NCBI GenBank assembly: GCA_019105125.1
Contig: JAHRWO010000161.1
Span: forward strand, 1 to 7,158
Direction: 5' to 3'
DNA length: 7,158 bases
DNA from: Flavobacterium sp.
GTDB lineage: Bacteria > Bacteroidota > Bacteroidia > Flavobacteriales > Flavobacteriaceae
The notes beneath the pieces are model-generated. The model was given only the letters and a program-made list of their open reading frames with translations, was not told where the DNA came from and did no database searches. Each line of letters starts with the position of its first letter. Position 1 is the first letter of the stretch. Positions 1-6,351 of the stretch are shown here, one piece after another. The translations under genes were made by a program, and so were the position numbers.

Positions 1-10
1 TACTACTCTT

Positions 11-724
11 ATGATTGAAAAAATTAATTTAAACAACATTCTATTTCTCGACATTGAAACGGTTCCAGAGTACAATAATTATCGTGGTTTAGATTTGGAA
101 ACCCAACAACTTTGGGAACAAAAAACGCAATACCAACGCAAAGATGAAGTTTCAGCAGAAGATTTTTATGAAAGAGCTGGAATTTGGGCTGAATTTGGAA
201 AAATCATTACCATTTCGGTAGGGTACTTTGTAAATAAAGCTGATATCAGAAACTTTCGTGTGACTAGTTTTTGGGGTGATGAAAAGAAAATTTTACAAGA
301 CTTTTCGAATTTATTGAATACCCATTTCAACGGAGCTCAGCATGTTTTATGTGGACATAACGCAAAAGAATTTGATATTCCTTTTATTGCTCGCCGTATG
401 ATTATCAATGGAATTGCTCTTCCAGATAAGTTGAATTTATTTGGCAAGAAACCCTGGGAAGTAGCGCATTTAGACACTTTAGAGTTATGGAAATTTGGCG
501 ATTATAAACATTTTACGTCACTAAAATTACTAACAAAAGTATTAGGAATTCCATCTCCAAAAGATGATATCGACGGAAGTGAAGTAGCTCATGTTTTTTA
601 TATTGAAAATGACATTGATAGAATTATTCAATATTGCGAAAAAGATGTAATTGCGGTAGCACAAATTTTTCTAAGATTAAGACGCGAGGAATTATTAGTT
701 GAAGACGAAATTACTCATGTGTAA
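11..724 (+). CDS. Predicted 3'-5' exonuclease, DEDDy type (PolB exonuclease-like)
   Basis: This 237-residue cytoplasmic protein has the full DEDDy exonuclease set. Exo I is LFLDIET at residues 11-17 (D14, E16). Exo II is GHNAKEFD at 115-122 (N117, D122). Exo III is YCEKD at 208-212 (Y208, D212). These residues bind two divalent metals and remove nucleotides from 3' ends in the RNase H-like fold. The spacing and the lack of any polymerase domain fit the stand-alone family of predicted exonucleases related to the PolB proofreading domain (DNA_pol_B_exo2 type), common in Bacteroidota. The length is that of a complete single-domain enzyme. The start is the first ATG and lies just before the Exo I strand; only 10 bases of upstream sequence are visible, so promoter and operon partners are unknown. 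The substrate (DNA or RNA) and the process served cannot be read from the sequence. The gene converges on the protease gene and shares a terminator with it. Confidence 0.9.
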   Translation: MIEKINLNNILFLDIETVPEYNNYRGLDLETQQLWEQKTQYQRKDEVSAEDFYERAGIWAEFGKIITISVGYFVNKADIRNFRVTSFWGDEKKILQDFSNLLNTHFNGAQHVLCGHNAKEFDIPFIARRMIINGIALPDKLNLFGKKPWEVAHLDTLELWKFGDYKHFTSLKLLTKVLGIPSPKDDIDGSEVAHVFYIENDIDRIIQYCEKDVIAVAQIFLRLRREELLVEDEITHV

Positions 725-753
725 AAAAAGGGAGCTTTTAGAGCTCCCTTTTT
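725..753. terminator. Bidirectional intrinsic terminator between convergent genes
   Basis: A perfect 12-bp stem (725-736 with 742-753) closes a 5-nt loop at 737-741. The core is GGGAGCT pairing with AGCTCCC, with an A-run on the left and a T-run on the right, so the transcript ends in U-rich sequence in both directions. It begins right after the exonuclease stop codon and ends 17 nt before the protease stop codon on the other strand, as expected of one terminator serving two convergent genes. Confidence 0.9.
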
Positions 754-770
754 AATTTTTATGGCATTGA

Positions 771-3722
771 TTATTTGTTAATCACTACTTTTTTAGTTGT
801 TTTAGCACTTCCATTTTGGATGGTTAACATGTAAATTCCGTCTGATAAATTTTCAACATTTAATGTTTCAATTGCATTTGAAGAAACTTTAGAAATTACT
901 TTTCTTCCTTGAATATCAAATAATTCAAAAGTGGTTTCACCTATTACACTTCCGGCTAAATCGATATTAAAAATTCCTTTTGATGGATTAGGATAAACTT
1001 TCAAAGATTCTAAAAGATTATCATTTGAACTTAAGGATGTTGTTAAATTACAAACTTCAATACTTAAACTATCAATAACTCCACCATCACCATTATAGGG
1101 GTCATTAACTTGCAAGGTCCATGTTCCGTCTGCAATGAGTCCGTTTAGATTTAATAAAAACTGATTAGGTCTAACATCCCCAGTTAAAGAAGGAATTACG
1201 TTTATGCAGGAAGGGTTTAGTCCTCCATCAATAAATCTACAATTCATATCATCATTATTACCGCAAGCTTCTCTTAGCAAAACGATAGTTGGACTACCAA
1301 TAGCTGCTGGACCTATCAATGATATGGTCATGTCTTGAATATAAGTATGCGTTAAAGCTAAATTTACTCTCATTTCTCCAATTTTCAAACCTCCTGTAAT
1401 TTCAATAGGAACACTTGCAGAAGAATTCGCCACATTGGCAATAGTTGCGTTTGAGAAATCAGTAGCAGTAAATAAATTTCCGCAAGTAAGTATTCCCGTT
1501 TTAAATGAACTTACTGTAGCGTTTTCTAAAATTCCAGATCCACATCTGTTAGTTGGAATAACTCTCCAATAGTAAATTGTTTGTTCCGCTAATCCCGAAA
1601 CAATAAAATTTAGTTCGGAAGTTTGTTGGTTTACAAAAGTTGACTGAAAATTAGGTGTTGTAGCCACTTGCAAAGTATAACTCTCTGCATTTACATTCGA
1701 TAGCCAAGTTAGATTTACTCGTGTAGAAATGCCATCAAATCCACTTACTGGAGATACTGTAGTGATAGGATCAAAAATTGAACTAAAAACACGTAATTTT
1801 TTAAATCGTGTCTCTGTTTCAATTCCATTATTCCCAATAATTCCAACATTGAATTCTCCATACAAAGAAGATGGAATATTAGTAATGGTCATGGTAACTA
1901 TTCCATCGCTATTTAAAATTGCTGGCGAAATAGCAACATTAGCACCTGATGGAATTCCTGTAGCTGTAAAGTTTGTAGCTTGTGTTCCTGAATGCTTATA
2001 ATCAAAAGTGTAAACAACAGATTGATTACTGCAAATCTCAACATCGTCAGAATTAGAAATTAAAGCAAAATTTGACGTAATTCCAGTTACCACTAAAGAA
2101 TAATCTTGTGCACCTCCAACTAAATTACCTTTATGGGTAATTGTGATTAGATAGTCTCCAGGTGTTGGATTATTAATTTTTATAATTTCAACATTATCAA
2201 CATCGTTGTCAGAATTTTGAATTGCAGGAAGCATTGGACTGATACTATTCAATCTCCAAGGATAAAAAACAGCGCCATCTTTTGAAATTCTAATATCTAA
2301 ATCATTAACTAAGGCTTTAAATGAGTCATTAGGTATTAACCTTTGTCCGTTATTGGGTTCGCCTGGAACATCTGTCCAAGTAATAGAAGCGATCAAAGGG
2401 TTGAACCCGTCTGACTTTACGGTCATAGTGAAACTATTGCCTTGTGTTAATTTTTCTTCGGAAATCCATGAGGCTAAACCATTTGTTGAAATTGTCTCTG
2501 CAGCTTTTTTTGCATTTAACAACCCCCATCCAAAGATTGGATCTGGCCCAACACTCCCTGCATCGTCAGCAGTATGACAAGCTAAGCCTTTAAGAGTGGC
2601 GGCTTTCATAAAGCTATTTGTTATGTTTTTATGATGCTGTTGCAATAAAAGTAAAGTGCCTGTAACATTTGGTGCCGACATGGAAGTGCCGCTAGATAAA
2701 GAAACCGCTGTGTCGCTAGAAGAATTTAAAGAAGTCAAACTAGTTCCATTTCCAGTAATATCGGGTTTTATTCTTCTATCGTCTGTTGGACCCTGACTAC
2801 TACTTTGATTAATAAAAGCACTTATCAAAGTTCCATCAGAAGCGATATTAGCATCTTGTGCGTTAGCAATTGTCAAAACATTTTTCGACACTTTATTCCC
2901 AATCAATTTATCATAACCTATAGCAATTGGATCTTCGTTTCTTGTATTTGTACCATCATTTCCAGCTGAAAAAACAGGTAAATAATAAGGTGATAGATGT
3001 GCTATTTCGTCCCAAACATAAGAATCGTAAACATAGGAACCAATATACCAAGCAGGTAAGGCTCCATTTTCAGTACTTAAAGGCACGCCATAAGAATGAT
3101 TTGAAACTAACATTCCTAAAGCCACTTCAGACAATGCTTCTGATTCATCAAACGTCCAATTAAAAGTTCTTGCGGTTGCCTGAGAAGCCATTCCTTTTAT
3201 CGAAAACGAATCTAAATCCCATGGTAGCGCTAATATTGTACCTGTAACATGAGTAGCGTGTGAACTGTACGTTGTTCCAGAATTGTCAACCGTTGTTACT
3301 CTTCCTCCTAAACCTAAATGACTTCTTCTTACAGTACCACCATCCCAAACTCTAGCCACCATATTTTGTCCGTCTAATGACAATCCCAAACCGCCACCAG
3401 AATTTAAAAAATTAGTTCTTGTAGATCGAGCTGCATTTACATTGTGAGTAGAATAGTAGATGGGAAAACCATCAGGAGTAAGCCCCATTAATTCCTGAAA
3501 CGACCCATCTTTCCCCTCAATAGTTATGGGCCATCCTTTTGAATTAGCAACTTTATAGGCTTTTTTAGTTTCAAAAATTTCTCGTTCTTCAAGAGTCTTT
3601 TTGAAATCATTAATTTTCAGTAAATCGTAGTGCTTAACAATTTTAAATACATCCTCTTTGGTTTGAGAATGCATAATTCCCGAAAATAAAGTAAAAAATG
3701 TAATGATAATTTTGATTTTCAT
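771..3722 (-). CDS. Secreted subtilisin-like (S8) serine protease with P domain and T9SS sorting domain
   Basis: This 983-residue exported protease starts with a signal peptide (KIKIIITFFTLFSGIMHS, residues 2-19, cleavage near Gln20). A likely propeptide follows to about residue 100. The S8 catalytic domain spans about 110-410 with D127 (VWDGG), H155 (SHATHVTG), oxyanion N255 (SAGNDG) and S347 (GTSMSAP), so the triad is intact. Residues 415-550 look like the beta-sandwich that follows the catalytic domain in KP-43-type subtilases (VNDLDIRI at 472-479). A fibronectin type III-like domain lies near 652-742 and a proprotein-convertase P-like domain near 747-892, the latter with five cysteines. 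The end, 904-983, is a type A T9SS C-terminal domain (VYPNPSKGIFNI, LFDIQGRKV, LSDGIYMLTI, KKVVINK), which directs passage across the outer membrane and release or surface attachment. The likely role is degradation of extracellular protein; the substrate is unknown. The gene is apparently monocistronic and divergent from the Gate-protein gene. The Ala in HATHV, where most subtilases have Gly, is a minor variation. Confidence 0.95.
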   Translation of the reverse strand: MKIKIIITFFTLFSGIMHSQTKEDVFKIVKHYDLLKINDFKKTLEEREIFETKKAYKVANSKGWPITIEGKDGSFQELMGLTPDGFPIYYSTHNVNAARSTRTNFLNSGGGLGLSLDGQNMVARVWDGGTVRRSHLGLGGRVTTVDNSGTTYSSHATHVTGTILALPWDLDSFSIKGMASQATARTFNWTFDESEALSEVALGMLVSNHSYGVPLSTENGALPAWYIGSYVYDSYVWDEIAHLSPYYLPVFSAGNDGTNTRNEDPIAIGYDKLIGNKVSKNVLTIANAQDANIASDGTLISAFINQSSSQGPTDDRRIKPDITGNGTSLTSLNSSSDTAVSLSSGTSMSAPNVTGTLLLLQQHHKNITNSFMKAATLKGLACHTADDAGSVGPDPIFGWGLLNAKKAAETISTNGLASWISEEKLTQGNSFTMTVKSDGFNPLIASITWTDVPGEPNNGQRLIPNDSFKALVNDLDIRISKDGAVFYPWRLNSISPMLPAIQNSDNDVDNVEIIKINNPTPGDYLITITHKGNLVGGAQDYSLVVTGITSNFALISNSDDVEICSNQSVVYTFDYKHSGTQATNFTATGIPSGANVAISPAILNSDGIVTMTITNIPSSLYGEFNVGIIGNNGIETETRFKKLRVFSSIFDPITTVSPVSGFDGISTRVNLTWLSNVNAESYTLQVATTPNFQSTFVNQQTSELNFIVSGLAEQTIYYWRVIPTNRCGSGILENATVSSFKTGILTCGNLFTATDFSNATIANVANSSASVPIEITGGLKIGEMRVNLALTHTYIQDMTISLIGPAAIGSPTIVLLREACGNNDDMNCRFIDGGLNPSCINVIPSLTGDVRPNQFLLNLNGLIADGTWTLQVNDPYNGDGGVIDSLSIEVCNLTTSLSSNDNLLESLKVYPNPSKGIFNIDLAGSVIGETTFELFDIQGRKVISKVSSNAIETLNVENLSDGIYMLTIQNGSAKTTKKVVINK

Positions 3723-3745
3723 TTAATATAGCTGATTATTGACAA

Positions 3746-3753
3746 CAAATCTA
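3746..3753 (-). promoter_or_regulatory. Candidate -7 element for the protease gene
   Basis: Read on the minus strand this is TAGATTTG, an exact match to the Bacteroidota -7 consensus TAnnTTTG. It lies 23 nt before the protease ATG, which would give a leader of roughly 15-20 nt. No convincing TTTG -33 element is found 19-21 nt upstream; the only TTTG nearby is 11 nt away. The call rests on the -7 box and its position alone. Confidence 0.5.
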
Positions 3754-3761
3754 GGCTAAAA

Positions 3762-3805
3762 CAACAAATATTTAATTAAATTTTAAAAAAAATTAATATT
3801 TGTTG
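3762..3805. repeat. 11-bp perfect inverted repeat in the divergent intergenic region
   Basis: CAACAAATATT at 3762-3772 is the exact reverse complement of AATATTTGTTG at 3795-3805; the 22-bp spacer is almost pure A/T. A further direct copy of ACAACAAAT lies at 3742-3750, repeating 3761-3769. The right arm contains the TTTG that serves as the likely -33 box of the rightward promoter, so the symmetry may mark an operator shared by both genes. It may also be chance in sequence of this composition. Confidence 0.45.
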
Positions 3806-3829
3806 AAAAATTATGTTTTAGTACATTTA
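3799..3829 (+). promoter_or_regulatory. Candidate Bacteroidota-type promoter for the Gate-family operon
   Basis: TTTG at 3799-3802 is followed after 19 nt by TACATTTA at 3822-3829. That matches the TTTG / TAnnTTTG layout of the Bacteroidota primary sigma factor, with one mismatch in the final base of the -7 box. The start codon at 3847 is 17 nt further on, so the leader would be only about 10 nt. No Shine-Dalgarno sequence is present, which is usual for this phylum. Confidence 0.55.
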
Positions 3830-3846
3830 CGGAAAATTATCGATTT

Positions 3847-5286
3847 ATGGTTTTAAGTAGATTTTGGTTGGTGATATTTATATCGTCTATCTTTTTTGTT
3901 GTTTTTGGATTATTTTCATCACAATATTATTCTATTGATTATGTGTTGAATGGAAAACAAGGCGAACCGCTTTTAATTGATGAAAAATATTTGAATGAAG
4001 TGCCAAAGTTTGTTCAAGACACTTTACAAAAAGCGGAAGACAAAACATTCGTCTTAAATAAAAATGAGGCCGATGCCGACACCACATACGTATACAACAA
4101 ACAAACTATAAAAATCTACAGCGGAAAACAAAAAGCCGATGGTTTACTTCCTATGACCAAAAGCAGTTTGTTCGATTTGATTTTACCGTTAATTGCTTAC
4201 TTAGCTTTCTTTTGTGGAATCATGGAATTGCTTATCATTTCTGGAGCTTCAGAAAGATTAGCAAAAAAACTAAGTCCGTTGTTTGCTAAAGTTTTTCCTT
4301 CGATTCCTAAAAATCACGAATCGATTTCCTACATGACACTTAACTTTTCTGCTAACTTTTTAGGATTGGATTCAGCCGCAACGCCTTTTGGTTTGAAAGC
4401 GATGCAAAGTTTACAAGAATTAAATCCGGACAAAGATAGAGCCAGTGATGCCCAAATCATGTTCATGTGTTTGCATGCAGCGGGTTTAACTTTAATCCCA
4501 ACCTCCATCATTGGTTACCGTGCTGCAGAAAATGCTGCCAATCCAGCGGATGTAATGTTGCCTTGTATTATTACATCGTTCATTGGAACAATTGCTGCTT
4601 TTATTTTAGTTGGAATTAAACAAAAAATCAACTTCAAAAGCGCTTCTTTATTAGCGGCATTAATGGGAGTTATTGGTGCGATTGTGGGATTATTATTCTA
4701 CGTAAACAGTTTAGATTTAATCGGAAAAAACTACTTTACTTCTAACCTTTCGGGATTGTTATTAATACTAATCATTGGTGGGACTTTGATATTTTCTTTC
4801 GTTCAAGAAAAGAAATTCGTTGAACAAAAAACAACCATTTTCGACACTTTTGTAGCGGGAGCTAATAACGGATTAAAAACTGGAGTTACCATTTTCCCTT
4901 ACGTAATGGGAATGTTAGTTGCGATTTCGTTATTTAGAAACAGTGGCTTGTTTGAAATTATTGCCAACGGAATTTCCTTTTTATTTGCCCATCTTGGCGT
5001 AGCTAAAGAAATTACCGATTCGCTTCCTGTTGCCATGTTGCGCCCTTTTAGTTCTGGTGGTTCACGAGGTTTCATGATTGATGCGATGAAGCAATTTGGA
5101 CCTGATTCTTTAACCGGAAGATTAAGCTGTATTTTTCAATGTAGCGCCGAAACTACTTTCTATGTAATTGCAGTTTATTTTGGAAGTATCAACGTAAAAA
5201 ACACACGTTATACACTAGGAATGATGCTTTTAGTAGATTTAATCTGTGTGATTACAGCAATTTTTGTGGCGAGTTGGTTTTTTTAA
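3847..5286 (+). CDS. SpmA-SpmB fusion membrane protein (Gate / nucleoside-recognition family)
   Basis: This 479-residue polytopic inner-membrane protein joins both halves of the spore-maturation pair SpmA and SpmB. The SpmA-like half runs from about residue 108 to 260 and carries NFSANFLGLDSAATPFGLKAM (166-186), the family's signature. The SpmB-like half runs from about 330 to 479 with VAMLRPFSSGGSRGFMIDAM (395-414), FGPDSLTGRL and ETTFYVIAVYFGS (435-447). Several hydrophobic helices lie between and around them. Before the SpmA half there is one N-terminal helix (about 6-25) followed by a polar segment (about 26-105), probably extracytoplasmic. SpmA and SpmB are known from Bacillus spore-core dehydration, but homologues occur widely in bacteria that do not form spores, and the Gate domain is shared with nucleoside transporters. 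The transported substrate is therefore unknown. The start is the ATG just after a good promoter match. The small membrane gene follows 3 nt after the stop codon. Confidence 0.88.
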   Translation: MVLSRFWLVIFISSIFFVVFGLFSSQYYSIDYVLNGKQGEPLLIDEKYLNEVPKFVQDTLQKAEDKTFVLNKNEADADTTYVYNKQTIKIYSGKQKADGLLPMTKSSLFDLILPLIAYLAFFCGIMELLIISGASERLAKKLSPLFAKVFPSIPKNHESISYMTLNFSANFLGLDSAATPFGLKAMQSLQELNPDKDRASDAQIMFMCLHAAGLTLIPTSIIGYRAAENAANPADVMLPCIITSFIGTIAAFILVGIKQKINFKSASLLAALMGVIGAIVGLLFYVNSLDLIGKNYFTSNLSGLLLILIIGGTLIFSFVQEKKFVEQKTTIFDTFVAGANNGLKTGVTIFPYVMGMLVAISLFRNSGLFEIIANGISFLFAHLGVAKEITDSLPVAMLRPFSSGGSRGFMIDAMKQFGPDSLTGRLSCIFQCSAETTFYVIAVYFGSINVKNTRYTLGMMLLVDLICVITAIFVASWFF

Positions 5287-5289
5287 GGG

Positions 5290-5664
5290 ATGAATAAAAT
5301 ACTTAAATATGCTTCGATATTACTGATTCTAATCAGTTTTGTTTCATTTTACAAAACATTTCAAGAATACAAAATATTAAATTCTGGAAACAAAATCTCT
5401 GTTAGTGTTTTCTTAGTACCTATTTCATGTAGCGAATCTTCTAAAACTTCTAAAGCTTATTTTACTTTTTACTTTAACGAAAAGAAACAAAGTAAAAGGT
5501 TAGAAGGTCGTTGCTCAATAAATGTTGGAGATAAAATCAAACTAATAACAAATGAAACAAAAGATATTTTCCTCTTTGAAGATGAAGATATTCATTTTGA
5601 ACTTTTAGCTGGTTTACTAATTTTTGTTATTGGAATTTATTGTTATTTCAAAGCAAGTAAATAA
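5290..5664 (+). CDS. Small two-helix membrane protein, unknown function
   Basis: I do not recognise this 124-residue protein with confidence. It has a hydrophobic helix at about residues 6-21 and a second at about 105-120, with a polar loop of some 80 residues between them that includes two cysteines (C48 and C78). The layout (helix, small beta-rich loop with a VNVGDKIKL-like stretch, helix) recalls DUF3592-type proteins, but the resemblance is by architecture only. The ATG lies 3 nt after the stop codon of the SpmA-SpmB fusion, so the two are almost certainly co-transcribed and probably translationally coupled. A 60-nt sample of the gene is 22% GC and another is 28%, lower than the gene before it. 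This could mean recent acquisition or simply weak constraint. No terminator follows; the next palindrome belongs to the RAYT module. Confidence 0.75.
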   Translation: MNKILKYASILLILISFVSFYKTFQEYKILNSGNKISVSVFLVPISCSESSKTSKAYFTFYFNEKKQSKRLEGRCSINVGDKIKLITNETKDIFLFEDEDIHFELLAGLLIFVIGIYCYFKASK

Positions 5665-5677
5665 TTTTTTAAATTCA

Positions 5678-5710
5678 ACTCCTTCAATGTTTCCAAAACC
5701 TTGTAGGTGT
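5678..5710. repeat. Left REP-like imperfect palindrome of the RAYT module
   Basis: The left arm, 5678-5692, pairs with 5696-5710 at 12 of 15 positions (mismatches 5680/5708, 5684/5704, 5688/5700) around a loop at 5693-5695. The right arm includes AAAACCTTGTAGGT (5695-5708). That 14-mer recurs exactly, inverted, at 6277-6290, and directly with one mismatch at 6292-6305. The palindrome ends 14 nt before the transposase start codon. No T-run follows on the plus strand, so it is not a normal terminator. Confidence 0.65.
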
Positions 5711-5724
5711 CAAAAAAGTAAATT

Positions 5725-6273
5725 ATGAAATTGGAAGTTTTAGAGAAAGATAAAGTATATCACATTTATAATCGAGGCATAAATAGTGAAACTATTTTTA
5801 ATTCAGTCGAAAACAAACAGTACTTTTTAAAACTCTACTCAAAATATTTGGAAAACAAAGCAGATACTTTTGCTTACTGTTTAATGGATAATCACTTTCA
5901 TTTTATTATTAGAATTGTAAATGAAAAAGAAATTACTCAAGCTCTTTCAAATCTTTTCAATGCTTATGCAAAAGCTTTTAACAAACAAAACAATAGAACC
6001 GGAAGTTTGTTTGAAAAACATTTTAAAAGAATTCAAATTGAAGATGAAACATATTTGACAAACTTGATTCAATATGTTCATTTAAATCCGAAGCATCATT
6101 TAGATTTGGATTATAAAAGTTTTCAGTTTTCATCGTATCAATCAATAATTTCAGATAAACCAACGAAATTACTTAGGAACGAAGTAATTCAATTATTTGA
6201 TTCTAAAGATAACTTTATTTATTGTCATGACTTTAAAAATGAAATTTTATCTGAAAAACACATGCTTGAATAA
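5725..6273 (+). CDS. REP-associated tyrosine transposase (RAYT), IS200-like Y1 family
   Basis: This 182-residue protein belongs to the Y1_Tnp family of single-strand DNA nucleases with an HUH motif and one catalytic tyrosine. The N-terminal YHIYNRGIN (12-20) is typical of RAYTs. The metal-binding HUH is H57-F58-H59 within LMDNHFHFIIR. RTGSLFEKHFKRI (91-103) and LIQYVHLNPKHH (114-125) are the other conserved blocks; Y117 is the probable catalytic tyrosine by its position in the YxHLNP motif. The protein would nick and rejoin one DNA strand at a hairpin through a covalent tyrosine link. The motifs are intact, so the gene looks functional and not decayed. It sits exactly between two related palindromes that are its likely substrates. 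It is AT-rich: two 60-nt samples gave 28% and 30% GC, against 42% in a fumarase sample. No clear promoter was found; it may be read through from the upstream operon. Confidence 0.9.
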   Translation: MKLEVLEKDKVYHIYNRGINSETIFNSVENKQYFLKLYSKYLENKADTFAYCLMDNHFHFIIRIVNEKEITQALSNLFNAYAKAFNKQNNRTGSLFEKHFKRIQIEDETYLTNLIQYVHLNPKHHLDLDYKSFQFSSYQSIISDKPTKLLRNEVIQLFDSKDNFIYCHDFKNEILSEKHMLE

Positions 6274-6275
6274 AA

Positions 6276-6306
6276 AACCTACAAGGTTTTAAAAACCTTG
6301 CAGGTT
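6276..6306. repeat. Right REP-like near-perfect palindrome of the RAYT module
   Basis: Positions 6276-6290 pair with 6292-6306 around a central base at 6291: 15 positions with a single mismatch (A6281 opposite C6301). The left arm carries ACCTACAAGGTTTT and the right arm AAAACCTTGCAGGT. It starts 2 nt after the transposase stop codon. A T-run follows the stem only when read on the minus strand, where there is no gene, so a terminator role for the transposase is unlikely to be the main one. Confidence 0.75.
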
Positions 6307-6331
6307 GGAAAAACAAAAATCCGTAACTTTA
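6305..6331 (+). promoter_or_regulatory. Candidate promoter of the fumarase gene
   Basis: TAACTTTA at 6324-6331 matches the Bacteroidota -7 box TAnnTTTG except for its last base, the same variant seen at 3822-3829. TTG at 6305-6307, overlapping the foot of the right palindrome, lies 16 nt upstream; the TTG at 3803-3805 has the same spacing from its -7 box. A second TTG inside the palindrome (6298-6300) lies 23 nt upstream. The fumarase ATG is 20 nt past the -7 box. Confidence 0.45.
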
Positions 6332-6351
6332 CCTTTCAAAACATACACAAA

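Larger units (their letters stand above)
5678..6306 (+). mobile_element. REP/RAYT module: tyrosine transposase bracketed by related palindromes
   Basis: The unit consists of the transposase gene with one palindrome 14 nt before its start codon and a near-perfect one 2 nt after its stop codon, both sharing the AAAACCTTG(T/C)AGGT core. This is the arrangement of REP-associated tyrosine transposases, which are usually single-copy, domesticated relatives of IS200/IS605 transposases tied to dispersed palindromes. A small IS200-like element with hairpin ends is the alternative. No target-site duplication is expected for HUH elements, so the exact ends cannot be fixed by eye. Confidence 0.6.

Noticed and set aside
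1729..3163. Open frames on the plus strand at 1729-2001, 2353-2577 and 2927-3163
   Set aside because: They lie wholly inside the protease gene on the opposite strand, have no family motifs or start signals, and the protease frame is unambiguous.
4329..4511. Minus-strand open frame of 60 codons
   Set aside because: It is antisense to the most conserved part of the SpmA-like half, where the plus-strand frame shows clear family signatures.
6276..6306. Right palindrome as a rho-independent terminator of the transposase gene
   Set aside because: On the plus strand the stem is followed by GGAAAAAC and not by a T-run. Its match to the palindrome on the other side of the gene fits a REP-like element better.
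5678..6306. CRISPR-like or toxin-antitoxin locus suggested by palindromes around a small gene
   Set aside because: There are only two palindromes with no regular spacers, and the gene between them has clear Y1 transposase motifs.
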